The position numbers and the translations under genes were made by a program. From CAYRLW01 sp964425215 (GTDB lineage Bacteria > Spirochaetota > Spirochaetia > Treponematales > Breznakiellaceae), in contig CAYRLW010000051.1 of assembly GCA_964425215.1 (NCBI GenBank), positions 1 to 22,994 of the forward strand: a stretch of 22,994 bases of DNA, read 5' to 3'. The notes beneath the pieces are model-generated. The model ran no database searches. It saw only the letters and a program-made list of their open reading frames with translations, and was not told the DNA's origin. Position 1 is the stretch's first letter; the number at the start of each line of letters is the position of its first letter. Below are positions 7,047 to 15,103 of this stretch, piece after piece.

Positions 7047-8318
7047 ATGCAGAACGAGATCGTGATCGTAGGCGGCGGCGCTGGCGGCCTGGAGCTCGCC
7101 GCCCTTCTTGGGCGCCGGCTGGGTCCTCGCGAAGGGCCTCGAAGAGTGCTCCTCATCGACCGGGCGGTCTTCCATCTGTGGAAGCCCTCCCTTCATGAAG
7201 TTGCGGCGGGCTCGCTGGACTCGAGGCAGGAAGGCCTCGACTATTTGATGCTCGCACGCCGTAATCATTTCAGGTTCATGCTGGGAGAGGTCGAAGGTCT
7301 CGACCCGGTCGCGCGCCGTCTCCGGTTAGCCGAAGCCCGAGACGCCAAGGGCGACCTCCTGGTTGGCGCGCGCGTGCTGGACTTCGAGCGCCTGGTCCTG
7401 GCGACGGGCGCCGGAAGCCATCTGTTCGACACGCCCGGCGCGGCGGAACACGCCTGGCTGCTGGAGGACGTGGCGGATGCGGAAGCCTTTCACAGGCGGC
7501 TTTCTGCGCTCTTTCTGTCATCCGCCTATGACGGTCGCCGTCTGCTCAGGATCGCCATTGTCGGCGCCGGCGCGACCGGGGTCGAACTCGCAACCGAGCT
7601 CCTGGAGGGACACGCGGTTTTGTCGGCGGCGCTCGACCCGAGCGAGCGCTTCACGCTGGAGGTGATGATAGCCGAAGCCGCGCCTCGCATACTCGGCGGC
7701 CTGCCTGAGGCTGTCGCAGACAAGGCGGCCCGGGCGCTGGAGGCGCGCGGCGTCCGGATCGCCGTCGGGGCGCGCGTGACGCGGGTGCGGGCCGACGGTC
7801 TCGAGACCAGCGTCGGCGAGATTCCAGCCGACCTGGTCGTCTGGGCCGCCGGGGTCAAGGCGGCCGACGTCAACAGGACCTTTGGCCTGGCCACGGGTCG
7901 CCTCAACCAGTTCATCGTGGACGACCGGCTGCGCTCCTCCGCCCCCGGCGTCTACGCCATGGGCGATTGCGCAGAAGCGCCTGGACCCGACGGACGCGCG
8001 GTTCCGGCCCGGGCCCAGGCGGCGTCTCAGGAGGCCGTCTATCTGGCGAGGGCTCTTATGCAGCCTGGGGATCCCGGACCGTATCAGTACCGCGACAGAG
8101 GGTCCCTCATTTCCCTTGGCCCTGATCATGGACTGGGCTCCCTGATGGGAGGCCTCGTCGGACCTAACTTTCTGATTGAGGGCCTTCTCGCGCGCTGGGC
8201 CTATATGGCTCTTCACCTGCAGCACCACCGGGTCGTCGTCGGGCTGCGCAGAACGATCCTGCTCGCCTTGAGCCGACTGGCCCATCGCCGTGTCTCGGGG
8301 CGGCTCAAGCTGCATTGA
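7047..8318 (+). CDS. ndh: Type II NADH dehydrogenase (NDH-2)
   Basis: A 423-aa flavoprotein that should pass electrons from NADH to quinone at the inner face of the membrane without pumping protons. The N-terminal FAD-binding Rossmann motif is IVIVGGGAGGLELA (residues 5-18). A second, NADH-binding Rossmann motif is IAIVGAGATGVELATELL (about 169-186). The FAD-contacting VYAMGDCAEA and the NDH-2 type quinone-site segment RAQAASQEAVYLARAL follow. The C-terminus has the hydrophobic and amphipathic region (SLMGGLVGPNFLIEGLLARW) used for membrane attachment. Length fits the family (about 400-440). The ribosome site is weak. The gene stands alone and is divergent from the helical protein at 6872. 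A related sulfide:quinone-type oxidoreductase is less likely, since the sequence matches the Ndh pattern throughout. Confidence 0.88.
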   Translation: MQNEIVIVGGGAGGLELAALLGRRLGPREGPRRVLLIDRAVFHLWKPSLHEVAAGSLDSRQEGLDYLMLARRNHFRFMLGEVEGLDPVARRLRLAEARDAKGDLLVGARVLDFERLVLATGAGSHLFDTPGAAEHAWLLEDVADAEAFHRRLSALFLSSAYDGRRLLRIAIVGAGATGVELATELLEGHAVLSAALDPSERFTLEVMIAEAAPRILGGLPEAVADKAARALEARGVRIAVGARVTRVRADGLETSVGEIPADLVVWAAGVKAADVNRTFGLATGRLNQFIVDDRLRSSAPGVYAMGDCAEAPGPDGRAVPARAQAASQEAVYLARALMQPGDPGPYQYRDRGSLISLGPDHGLGSLMGGLVGPNFLIEGLLARWAYMALHLQHHRVVVGLRRTILLALSRLAHRRVSGRLKLH

Positions 8319-8354
8319 CGCGATGGCGTACAGGTCAGTCGAAGGGCTCAGCGC

Positions 8355-8498
8355 TCAGGCGCGCCGGTCGTCGCCGCGTGAAATGCGACTCCGGGTCCCG
8401 CCGGGGCGGCGCATCAGCGGCGCCGGGCCAAAGATGAGAGCCAGCACCCGGCCAATAAGGCCCTGCGGTCGTCTCGGTCCGGATTCCGCTCTCGACAT
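8355..8498 (-). CDS. Possible small amphipathic protein (47 aa)
   Basis: An open frame of 47 residues fills most of the gap between ndh and the glf fusion. The ATG has GTGAGGATGG upstream, a fair ribosome site. The product is basic with one short hydrophobic stretch, QGLIGRVLALIFGPAPLM, between Arg-rich ends (MSRAESGPRRP and RRPGGTRSRISRGDDRRA). It could be a membrane-binding peptide. A GC-rich random frame is the alternative, so this is tentative. Confidence 0.35.
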   Translation of the reverse strand: MSRAESGPRRPQGLIGRVLALIFGPAPLMRRPGGTRSRISRGDDRRA

Positions 8499-8603
8499 GG
8501 AGCCATCCTCACCCCGGACATGATGCCGTCCAATAACATGGGTTAGAATGAGTACATCCGTCGGCGGCTGCGGAAGACATTGGCCGGGGCGAGAACAGTG
8601 GCG

Positions 8604-11006
8604 TCAGGCCCGGATACCCGGACTTGCCGTCAGATCTGAAACGACGGAAGACCTTGTGAGGCGACGGAAGGCGGCCAGGGCCTGTCCGGTCACCTGATCC
8701 ATGTTGTAGTAGCGATAGGTGGCGAGGCGGCCCACGAAGCTGACGTCGCGACGCGCGAGGGCGAGCGCCTCATACTGCTTGAAGCGCGCCTGGTTCTCGG
8801 GGCGGGGGACCGGATAATAGGGGTCGCCCTCGTCGCAGGGGTATTCATAGCTGATGCTGGTGCAGGCATGCGACTGACCCGTCAGATGCTTGTACTCCGT
8901 CACCCGGGTATAGGGCGCCGCCTCATCGGGGTAGTTGACGACTGCGGCAGGCTGAAAGGTTTCCTGCTGAAGCGTTTCGTGGCGGAACTGCAGCGACCGG
9001 TAAGGCAGCGGCCCGTACCGATGATCGAAGAACTCGTCGATAGGCCCCGTGAAGACCAGATGGTCGTAGAGCACTTCGGCCTCTACATCTCTGAAGTCCA
9101 CACCTGTCTCCACCCGGATACCGGGGTGATCAAGCATGTTCTCGAACAGCCGGGTATAGCCGTGCAGAGGCATGGCCTGGAAGGCGTCAGTGAAGTAGCG
9201 GTCGTCGGTATTGGTTCGCGTCGGGACGCGCGCCGTCACGGAACGGTCGAGCTGCGAAGGGTCCAGGCCCCACTGCTTGCGGGTGTAGCCGCGGAAGAAG
9301 GTCTCGTAGAGCTCCCGGCCGACCGCAGAAACCACGACATCCTCGGATGTGACCACCTTGTCCACCGGCTCAGCCCGCGACGCCAGGTAGGCTTCGGCCT
9401 GCTCGTCGGATCTGAGATCCAGGCTGTAGAGCAGATTGAGCGTTGTCCGGTTGATGGGCATGGGCACGAGGCGTTCCCCCACTCGGGCCAGAACGCGATG
9501 TTCATAGGGTCGCCAAGGCGTGAAACGCGAGAGATAGTCGAACACCTCGGCCGAGTTGGTGTGGAAGATGTGGGGACCGTACCGGTGGACCAGGACGCCA
9601 GCCGCATCTTGTTCATCGTAGGCGTTGCCGCCGATATGGGATCGGCGATCGACCAGAAGGACCCGTTGTCCGCTTGAGGCTAGGCGTTCGGCCATGACTG
9701 AACCCGCGAAGCCGGCGCCCACGACAAGGGCGTCGTAGTGAGACGCCCGGTTTGATGGGCGGATGAAGGGGGATTCAGGGGCGCGAACCGAGCCGACGCC
9801 GGTGGAGCATTCGCGATGTGCGCCGAAGCCCGTGAGGGGTTCGCGGAGTGTAGCGGCCCTGTCGACCATGACCGCCATTCGGGCCTGGGTCTGATCCCAT
9901 GACAGGTGCGATAGAGCGGCGTCGGCCTCGTCCAGCCATGACAAGTCGCCCCTTTGCGCCAGCGCCGCTTCGCAGCCAGCCACAAAGGCATCGGCGCCTG
10001 CTGCGATGTGGACGCTCTCCAGAGCCCCGTAATGTCTCACGACGTCGGTAACCGGGGTCGAGACCACGGGACGACCGCCTGCCAGGTATTCCGGCGTCTT
10101 CGTGGGACTGATGAAACGGGTGGATTCATTGATGACGAAGGGCATGAGCGCCGCATCCCATCCCGCCAGTAGGTCCGGGAGTTCGTCATAGGTCCTCAGT
10201 CCCAGGTAATGGAGATTGGGGCGCCGGGGCAGGTCCGCCTCATCGATCTTGACCACAGGGCCCACGAAGACGAGGGACCAGTTCGGCCGTGCGTCGGCGA
10301 CCGCCGCTATGAGGTCGAGGTCCATGCGTTCATCGATGACCCCGTAGAAACCGAGCCGCGGGCTAGGCAGTTCAGCCTGAGCCTGGTGATCGCGTCCGGC
10401 GTCGCGCGCCCGGGCGAAATGGGGGACGTCGACGCTGGAAGGGAAGGGGTGGATGTTGGCGTGCCGGTTCCGCCTGGCTTCGAAAAGGCTGTAGCCGCCG
10501 GTGAAAACCACGTCCGCCGCGCTCATCAATTCCGCCTCGAGAATTCTGAGTTCCGGCGGGGCGAACCGGAAGGCGGAGAGCTCGTCCATGCAGTCGAACA
10601 CCACGGCGGCGGCCTCGATGTGTCGCGCGACCGGCAACATCATCGGGGTATAGTACCAGAGCACGGGACGGCTCAGTGCGTGTGCGGCGAGAAGGTCGTC
10701 GAGGAGCTGTCGCACGACGGCGTCGCGGCAGGGCCCATCGACGCCATGCGGCAGCCGGGGCGTGGCCACCAGCACGCCTGTGTCAGGGCATGACCGGACG
10801 TCGAGGCCTACCGGCGCGCCCGCTTCCGCAGGCAGGGCCTCTTCCAGGAAGACGACCGGTCGGGTCCGGGCGAACCGGGCCATGAGATGCTGGGGCCGCT
10901 GGAAGACGAAATTCCATCGCAGATGGGAGAGACAGACGACGGGATCGCGTCGCGCATGCGGAAGATCAAGAATGTCGGCGGCGGAGGCGGCGGAAGGCTG
11001 GGTCAT
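8604..11006 (-). CDS. glf: Glycosyltransferase / UDP-galactopyranose mutase fusion
   Basis: An 800-aa two-domain enzyme. Residues 1 to about 400 form a GT-B, GT4-like glycosyltransferase: LSHLRWNFVFQRPQHLMARF, the linker helix region DCMDELSAF, and the donor-binding loop STRFISPTKTPEYLAGGRPV. Residues from about 424 to 800 form a complete UDP-galactopyranose mutase: FAD-binding VVGAGFAGSVMAERLA, then RYGPHIFHT, ETFFRGYTRKQWGLDP, MPLHGYTRLFENML and YRYYNMDQVTGQAL, all hallmark Glf segments. Glf converts UDP-galactopyranose to UDP-galactofuranose, so the attached transferase may use the product directly. A linker of about 25 residues joins them. The start ATG at 11006 is 29 bases after the glycoside hydrolase gene. 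It is last of galE - hydrolase - fusion, a coherent UDP-Gal to Galf route. Glf normally is a free protein of about 370-390 aa. Confidence 0.9.
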   Translation of the reverse strand: MTQPSAASAADILDLPHARRDPVVCLSHLRWNFVFQRPQHLMARFARTRPVVFLEEALPAEAGAPVGLDVRSCPDTGVLVATPRLPHGVDGPCRDAVVRQLLDDLLAAHALSRPVLWYYTPMMLPVARHIEAAAVVFDCMDELSAFRFAPPELRILEAELMSAADVVFTGGYSLFEARRNRHANIHPFPSSVDVPHFARARDAGRDHQAQAELPSPRLGFYGVIDERMDLDLIAAVADARPNWSLVFVGPVVKIDEADLPRRPNLHYLGLRTYDELPDLLAGWDAALMPFVINESTRFISPTKTPEYLAGGRPVVSTPVTDVVRHYGALESVHIAAGADAFVAGCEAALAQRGDLSWLDEADAALSHLSWDQTQARMAVMVDRAATLREPLTGFGAHRECSTGVGSVRAPESPFIRPSNRASHYDALVVGAGFAGSVMAERLASSGQRVLLVDRRSHIGGNAYDEQDAAGVLVHRYGPHIFHTNSAEVFDYLSRFTPWRPYEHRVLARVGERLVPMPINRTTLNLLYSLDLRSDEQAEAYLASRAEPVDKVVTSEDVVVSAVGRELYETFFRGYTRKQWGLDPSQLDRSVTARVPTRTNTDDRYFTDAFQAMPLHGYTRLFENMLDHPGIRVETGVDFRDVEAEVLYDHLVFTGPIDEFFDHRYGPLPYRSLQFRHETLQQETFQPAAVVNYPDEAAPYTRVTEYKHLTGQSHACTSISYEYPCDEGDPYYPVPRPENQARFKQYEALALARRDVSFVGRLATYRYYNMDQVTGQALAAFRRLTRSSVVSDLTASPGIRA

Positions 11007-11035
11007 GGCGGCTTTCTTCAGAAATGGAGCCTTGA

Positions 11036-12583
11036 TCAAACCCTGCGGAGGCCGCCCGTATCCCTGTGTCGGGTCGAGGGCACAGGTCCCCCGGACAGGC
11101 GCTGGTCGATCAGCAAATCCAGAGCGCGGCGCGTCGGCGTATCTGAAGCGACAAAGCGCCAAGCCGCGCCGTCGTCGGCGCCCTCCAGGCGCAAGCCCCG
11201 ACGTTCGCACTCCGCCAGGAGTTCAGGGTGCGCGTCCTGGCAGGCAATGGCCTGCAAGGGGGCGGCCACCCGTGGCTGACAGGACAGGGACCCGGGTCTT
11301 GGCGGCGGGTAGAGCAGACGTTGGCGGCGCCGCCACCACCCGGTCTCGGTTGCGAGCGCCATTTTGGTGTCGCCATCCAGGGCCAGGTCCCTCACCAGCG
11401 CCGCCAGGGCTGTTTTACGGGGGGTGCCTTCCGAGATGTCGAAGACGCCAGTTTCGTAGCGGCCGTCCGCGCGAGTCAGGAGACTATCCCAATCGAAACT
11501 GCCCAGGAGATTCCAGACGGTCACGGCCTCCACCTTCGCCCCGGACCGGCGGACGTCCAGCGCCGCCGACCAGCATTCGTGGAGCCAGCGCAACTGCTCT
11601 TCGCGGGTGCAGCCGAGGTGGCATTCGGTGACGACGATGGGTCTGCGGTAGCGGCGCCAGAGCGCTTGCAGATGAGCGCTCCAGCCCGGCGGGGCGGGAT
11701 TAATGACACGCACTGCCTCGACGTCTGCGTAGGCGAGGCGTCCGTTTCCCCCGTGAAGCGACGCGGGATAGCGTTCCAGCCGATGATCCAGAAGGCGGTC
11801 GCTGGTGAGGTAGTGATTGAGGCCGATCACCGGAGGGCAGGGATCGGCCGAGATGGTGTCCAGACGAGAGCGGAATCCCATGTGCGCGAGGCGGGCGTAC
11901 AGGTCGTGCTCGGGCGTCACCCGTCCGCAGAGCAGGTCCCACGTCATCAGCCTTCGCCGGTTCTCGTGATCAGCCTGGTCCTGGCAGGGCGGCGTGGCGA
12001 AGGTCCGGCCGAAATCCTCGGTCTGGATCAGGCGGGCTTCCGGTATGATCCGCCGGATCTCGCGCATGGCGCCGCGCACGGCGTCGACCTGATTGAGGAG
12101 GGCGAGCCAGAAAGACCGTTCGTCTCGAAGATGGGGATGCCACAGGCCGTAGAGGGTGCTGAAGCGCGCCGTGGTCAGGGGTTCGTTCACCGGGCACCAG
12201 TCCCGGATCCAGGGATAACGCCTTGCAGCCGCGCCCGCGAAGCGCGCCAGACCCGATGCGAAGTTCGGGTCCAGGAGATCGGTCCAGGCCGGGCCCGACC
12301 CGTGATGAACCAGGCCGACGGTCACGCCCATGCCCAACGCCTGTATGCGGCCAAGCCTCCGATCCGCCCAGCTCCAGTCGAGGACGCCCGGGGAGAGTTC
12401 CGTTCTTTCCCAAAGCAGGGGATAGCGCAGCGCCTTGAGACCAAGAGCGGCGAACCGGTCCAGATCGTCCTCCCTTTCCTCATGTCCGCTCAGGACGGTC
12501 TGATCTCGAAACGTCTCGCCGACCCGGTTCAACGAGCATTCGTGGCCGCCCCAGAGTTCCAAGGGCTTTTGTTCAGGCGACAT
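11036..12583 (-). CDS. Glycoside hydrolase, family 1-like (clan A)
   Basis: A 515-aa protein with a TIM-barrel glycosidase of clan A, closest to family 1. The acid/base glutamate lies in CPVNEPLTTARF (about E134, the NEP motif) and the nucleophile in IVVTECHLG (about E320), so both catalytic residues are kept. No signal peptide is visible, so it should be cytoplasmic, perhaps trimming or transferring sugars on an intermediate. The C-terminal part, after GWWRRRQRLLYPPPRPGS (about residue 420 on), is not barrel-like. I recall relatives in which this barrel is fused to an RmlD-type sugar-nucleotide domain, and this tail could be a shortened remnant; that is inference. The start overlaps the end of galE by 11 bases, and the fusion gene follows after 29 bases. 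It is one operon. Confidence 0.7.
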   Translation of the reverse strand: MSPEQKPLELWGGHECSLNRVGETFRDQTVLSGHEEREDDLDRFAALGLKALRYPLLWERTELSPGVLDWSWADRRLGRIQALGMGVTVGLVHHGSGPAWTDLLDPNFASGLARFAGAAARRYPWIRDWCPVNEPLTTARFSTLYGLWHPHLRDERSFWLALLNQVDAVRGAMREIRRIIPEARLIQTEDFGRTFATPPCQDQADHENRRRLMTWDLLCGRVTPEHDLYARLAHMGFRSRLDTISADPCPPVIGLNHYLTSDRLLDHRLERYPASLHGGNGRLAYADVEAVRVINPAPPGWSAHLQALWRRYRRPIVVTECHLGCTREEQLRWLHECWSAALDVRRSGAKVEAVTVWNLLGSFDWDSLLTRADGRYETGVFDISEGTPRKTALAALVRDLALDGDTKMALATETGWWRRRQRLLYPPPRPGSLSCQPRVAAPLQAIACQDAHPELLAECERRGLRLEGADDGAAWRFVASDTPTRRALDLLIDQRLSGGPVPSTRHRDTGGLRRV

Positions 12584-13580
12584 GAGCGTGGGTGACGGCG
12601 GGGCCGAAGCGGGGATGCAGCCGCCAGGCCAGGGCGGTTTCGACGATGTCGTCGATCTTCGTAAAGGTCGGCGTCCAGTCCAGGCGAAGGCGCGCCAGGC
12701 CTGGGTCCGCCACGAGGACAGGAGGATCACCGGCGCGCCGCGGCGCGGCTTCCCAGGGCACGGGGCGGCCGGTCGTCCGCTCCACGGCGGCGAGGACCTC
12801 CAGCACAGACAGTCCCCTGCCCAGTCCGAGGTTCATCGCGAGGAACCCGGCTTCACCCGCCGGGACCGTGAGGGCCGCGACGTGCGCGCGCGCGAGGTCG
12901 GCGACATGGATGAAATCTCGCACGCCGGCGCCGTCGCGCGTCGGGAAGTCCAGGCCGAAGACCTTGAGCGGAGGACCGAAGCCAAGCGCGGCTTCCAGGG
13001 CGAGGGGGATCAGGTGGCTCTCGGGTTGATGGGCCTCGCCGAGCTCTCCCTCCGGGTCTGCACCCGAGGCGTTAAAATAGCGCAGGGCCACGCCTTCCAC
13101 GCCGTAGGCGCGGGCATGGGCGGCGATCAAGCGTTCTGCCGCCAGCTTGCTGTCCCCATAAGGATTGACGGGAGACGTCGCCGCCGTTTCGTCCAGAAGC
13201 GCGGCGCCGGCCTGTCCATAGACGGCGGCGGTGGAAGAGAAGACGATCCGCCGCACGCCATTGGCACGCATGGCGGCGAGGATCGAGGCGACGCCGTTGA
13301 GGTTCACGTCCCAGAAGGTCGCCGGATCCTGGACGGATCGACCCACCTCGATCAGGCCGGCGAAGTGGATCACGCCCTGCACGCCGTGCCGCTTCATGCA
13401 GGCGCTGAGGGCGGCGCTGTCGCGCACGTCTCCCATAACCAGGGGGCCGTATCTGACGGCGTCGCGATGACCGTTGCTCAAATCGTCAAACACCACGGGT
13501 TCGAAACCGGCGGCCGCAAGCGCCTTGCAGGCGTGGGAGCCGATATAGCCGGCGCCGCCCGTCACGAGTATGGATTTCAT
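12573..13580 (-). CDS. galE: UDP-glucose 4-epimerase
   Basis: A 335-aa extended short-chain dehydrogenase that interconverts UDP-glucose and UDP-galactose in the cytosol using bound NAD. The NAD motif is TGGAGYIGSH (residues 7-16). The catalytic serine/threonine region is IVFSSTAAVYG (112-122) and the catalytic pair is Y141-G-D-S-K145. ALRYFNASGADPEGELGE and GVRDFIHVADLARAH are typical GalE segments. The start ATG is preceded by GGAGG at 6-base spacing; the open frame is longer upstream but without family similarity. It is the first gene of the operon with the glycosidase and the glycosyltransferase/Glf fusion, so it likely supplies UDP-galactose for galactofuranose formation. Confidence 0.92.
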   Translation of the reverse strand: MKSILVTGGAGYIGSHACKALAAAGFEPVVFDDLSNGHRDAVRYGPLVMGDVRDSAALSACMKRHGVQGVIHFAGLIEVGRSVQDPATFWDVNLNGVASILAAMRANGVRRIVFSSTAAVYGQAGAALLDETAATSPVNPYGDSKLAAERLIAAHARAYGVEGVALRYFNASGADPEGELGEAHQPESHLIPLALEAALGFGPPLKVFGLDFPTRDGAGVRDFIHVADLARAHVAALTVPAGEAGFLAMNLGLGRGLSVLEVLAAVERTTGRPVPWEAAPRRAGDPPVLVADPGLARLRLDWTPTFTKIDDIVETALAWRLHPRFGPAVTHAHVA

Positions 13581-13723
13581 CTGAGACCTCCGTTGCCAGA
13601 GGGGAAAGGCCAACGCCGCATTGGTGTTGCCAGTGTCCGATCCACGACTTGTGTACGCCTCGTCCCGCGCACGCCGGAGCGGCGGGGACTGAGCGGTCGC
13701 AAATTAGCGCCGGCGACGCGACG

Positions 13724-13912
13724 TTAGGTCCGGGTCGAGGCCGCCGTTGAGCGGGTGTCGCCGCCAGCGTTCTGGCCCGCCCGGAAAATCCTGATGGGCT
13801 TCTTTTCCTCAAGACCATCGGAGCGTCCATCCGTACGGGCCGGAGCCGTCACCGTGGGGTCGGTATTATTCTCGGGATCCCGGTCGATCGGCTTGTCAGG
13901 GGGGCGGCTCAT
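13724..13912 (-). CDS. Small hydrophilic disordered protein (62 aa)
   Basis: A 62-residue Asp/Pro/Arg/Thr-rich protein (MSRPPDKPIDRDPENNTDPT, then LEEKKPIRIFRAGQNAGGDT). It has no signal, membrane segment or Cys and resembles in character the MTD proteins at 1054-1713. The chosen ATG has GAGGA 4 bases upstream; the longer open frame starts within the promoter region. Directly upstream is a good GGAAC-type promoter, and the preceding gene (a Crp/Fnr regulator) ends 55 bases earlier. It is probably stress-induced; the function is unknown. Confidence 0.5.
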   Translation of the reverse strand: MSRPPDKPIDRDPENNTDPTVTAPARTDGRSDGLEEKKPIRIFRAGQNAGGDTRSTAASTRT

Positions 13913-13940
13913 GGCGTCCTCGCATGCAGGGCTTGAGGTC

Positions 13941-13965
13941 AACCCCGCCGGAACCGACCGGTTCC
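13941..13965 (-). promoter_or_regulatory. Candidate EcfG-type promoter overlapping a palindrome
   Basis: On the minus strand GGAAC-N16-GGTT, ending 28 bases before the ATG at 13912 and starting 2 bases after the stop of the upstream Crp/Fnr gene. The -35 side is also one arm of the perfect palindrome GGAACCG-AC-CGGTTCC (13950-13965), so a dimeric regulator could block or assist here. Confidence 0.45.
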
Positions 13966-13967
13966 AG

Positions 13968-14732
13968 TCACGCCGGCGAGAAGGCCGTGGGAAGGAGCGG
14001 CCCGCAAACCGCGTTGAGGTTGGCCGCTTGGACGAGGCCGGGCAGATCCTGCAGCACGGTGCGCCCTGTCCTGTAGTCGACGAGGACGTTGCGTCGCAGC
14101 TGCTGCAACGTACGGTTCATGTGGACCGCGCTCAGGCCGAGGATGTCGGCGAGCACGTCCTGGGTCAGGGGAAGGTGGAGGGCGCCGTCGCGCGCGGACC
14201 CGAGACGGACCTGGCGCTCGTGCAGCTCGAGCAGCAGGTGGGCCGTACGTTCGTAGGCGTTGAGCCGTCCGAGCCGGATGACCTGGCGCGCCATTCGCGG
14301 GCGTTCCGCCGTCCGGCAGCGCCGCCAGGCTTCCTTCAGGGGGGAAGCCTGGGCCCCGGGTTCGGAAAGCATGGTCCAGAAGGCGGTGGCGTCCACCGTG
14401 ACGATTTCGGTCAGAGCCCAGACCTGGAGATCGGCGTCCACCGATCCCGATGCCACGATCACGTCGCCGGGCAGGCTGAGACCGACGATCTGACGTCGTC
14501 CGTCGTTCAGCATGGCGCCCCTCGCGATCCAGCCGCTCGCCACCAGTCGGGCCTGGTTGCGTTCCGGATCAATGGGAATCGCGGCGCCGGACGGCTGCTG
14601 CTGCGGTGCGCTCGTGAAGCTGCTGCGGATCAGGGCGGTCCCCTCCATCCCAACGGGGGCGAAGCTGGACAGCATACGCTCCAGGGGAGCGGTGAGCCGC
14701 GCTTCAAGACCTATATCCAACTGATTCTTCAT
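13968..14732 (-). CDS. Crp/Fnr-family transcription regulator
   Basis: The third regulator of this family in the window, 254 aa. An N-terminal sensor domain (about residues 15-125, including RQIVGLSLPGDVIVASGSVD) leads through a dimer helix (ARQVIRLGRLNAYERTAHLL) to a winged helix-turn-helix (about 190-240: LPLTQDVLADILGLSAVHMN, then LVDYRTGRTVLQDLPGL). The LSAVHMNRTLQQLR recognition helix closely resembles that of the regulator at 5653 (LSDVHVNRSIAQLR), so the two may read similar sites. No Fnr-type cysteines are present; the signal is unknown. The start ATG has GAAGG close upstream. Confidence 0.85.
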   Translation of the reverse strand: MKNQLDIGLEARLTAPLERMLSSFAPVGMEGTALIRSSFTSAPQQQPSGAAIPIDPERNQARLVASGWIARGAMLNDGRRQIVGLSLPGDVIVASGSVDADLQVWALTEIVTVDATAFWTMLSEPGAQASPLKEAWRRCRTAERPRMARQVIRLGRLNAYERTAHLLLELHERQVRLGSARDGALHLPLTQDVLADILGLSAVHMNRTLQQLRRNVLVDYRTGRTVLQDLPGLVQAANLNAVCGPLLPTAFSPA

Positions 14733-15037
14733 GGCCTTCGACCAACAGCATGGCTTCGGCGCTCAGTTCTTCACATAGGTTGGTTTTTCGCGTGTTTCGC
14801 GCAGGCCGAAAGTTGAAATCAGGCGCCGGCCGAAGCGCCACTGTCCCCGAACTCCTGTCAGGACAGACTGCGGGACGGATGTCGGCGCCAACACGTCGGA
14901 GAAGCATCTCCAGCGCCGGGACCCATCGTCCAGGACGGGACGGGAACGAGACGGTCGCGGGGCGTCCGAGGAATATCGCCCCCAGTCAATGATCGCCGCC
15001 TTTTTCGTTGCCGAACCGAAGCCCACCTCAAATCGGC
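14733..15037. other. Intergenic stretch upstream of the ubiquitin gene
   Basis: About 300 bases separating the minus-strand regulator from the ubiquitin promoter. Open frames occur on both strands but lack ribosome sites and credible composition. No repeats or RNA gene were recognised. Confidence 0.4.
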
Positions 15038-15064
15038 GTGACGCATAACGCCAGTTGCTATAGC
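15038..15064 (+). promoter_or_regulatory. Housekeeping-type promoter for the ubiquitin gene
   Basis: GTGACGC (15038-15044), a 12-base spacer and GCTATAGC (15057-15064) match the Caulobacter housekeeping promoter form TTGACGS-N11-14-GCTANAWC at 6 of 7 and 6 of 7 fixed positions. Transcription would start near 15070, about 34 bases before the ATG. Confidence 0.55.
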
Positions 15065-15103
15065 CAGCATCAGGCCCTGTTGCCGGTCTGACGAGACTTT
15101 CCG

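Noticed and set aside
11228..12595. A 455-codon open frame on the plus strand
   Set aside because: It is antisense to the glycoside hydrolase gene, which has both catalytic motifs in the other frame.
13755..14816. A 353-codon open frame on the plus strand
   Set aside because: It covers the minus-strand Crp/Fnr gene and the small gene at 13724; no ribosome site and no family pattern.
14763..15026. An 87-codon minus-strand frame upstream of the ubiquitin gene
   Set aside because: No ribosome site and Arg/Ser/Pro-rich composition without a recognisable pattern.
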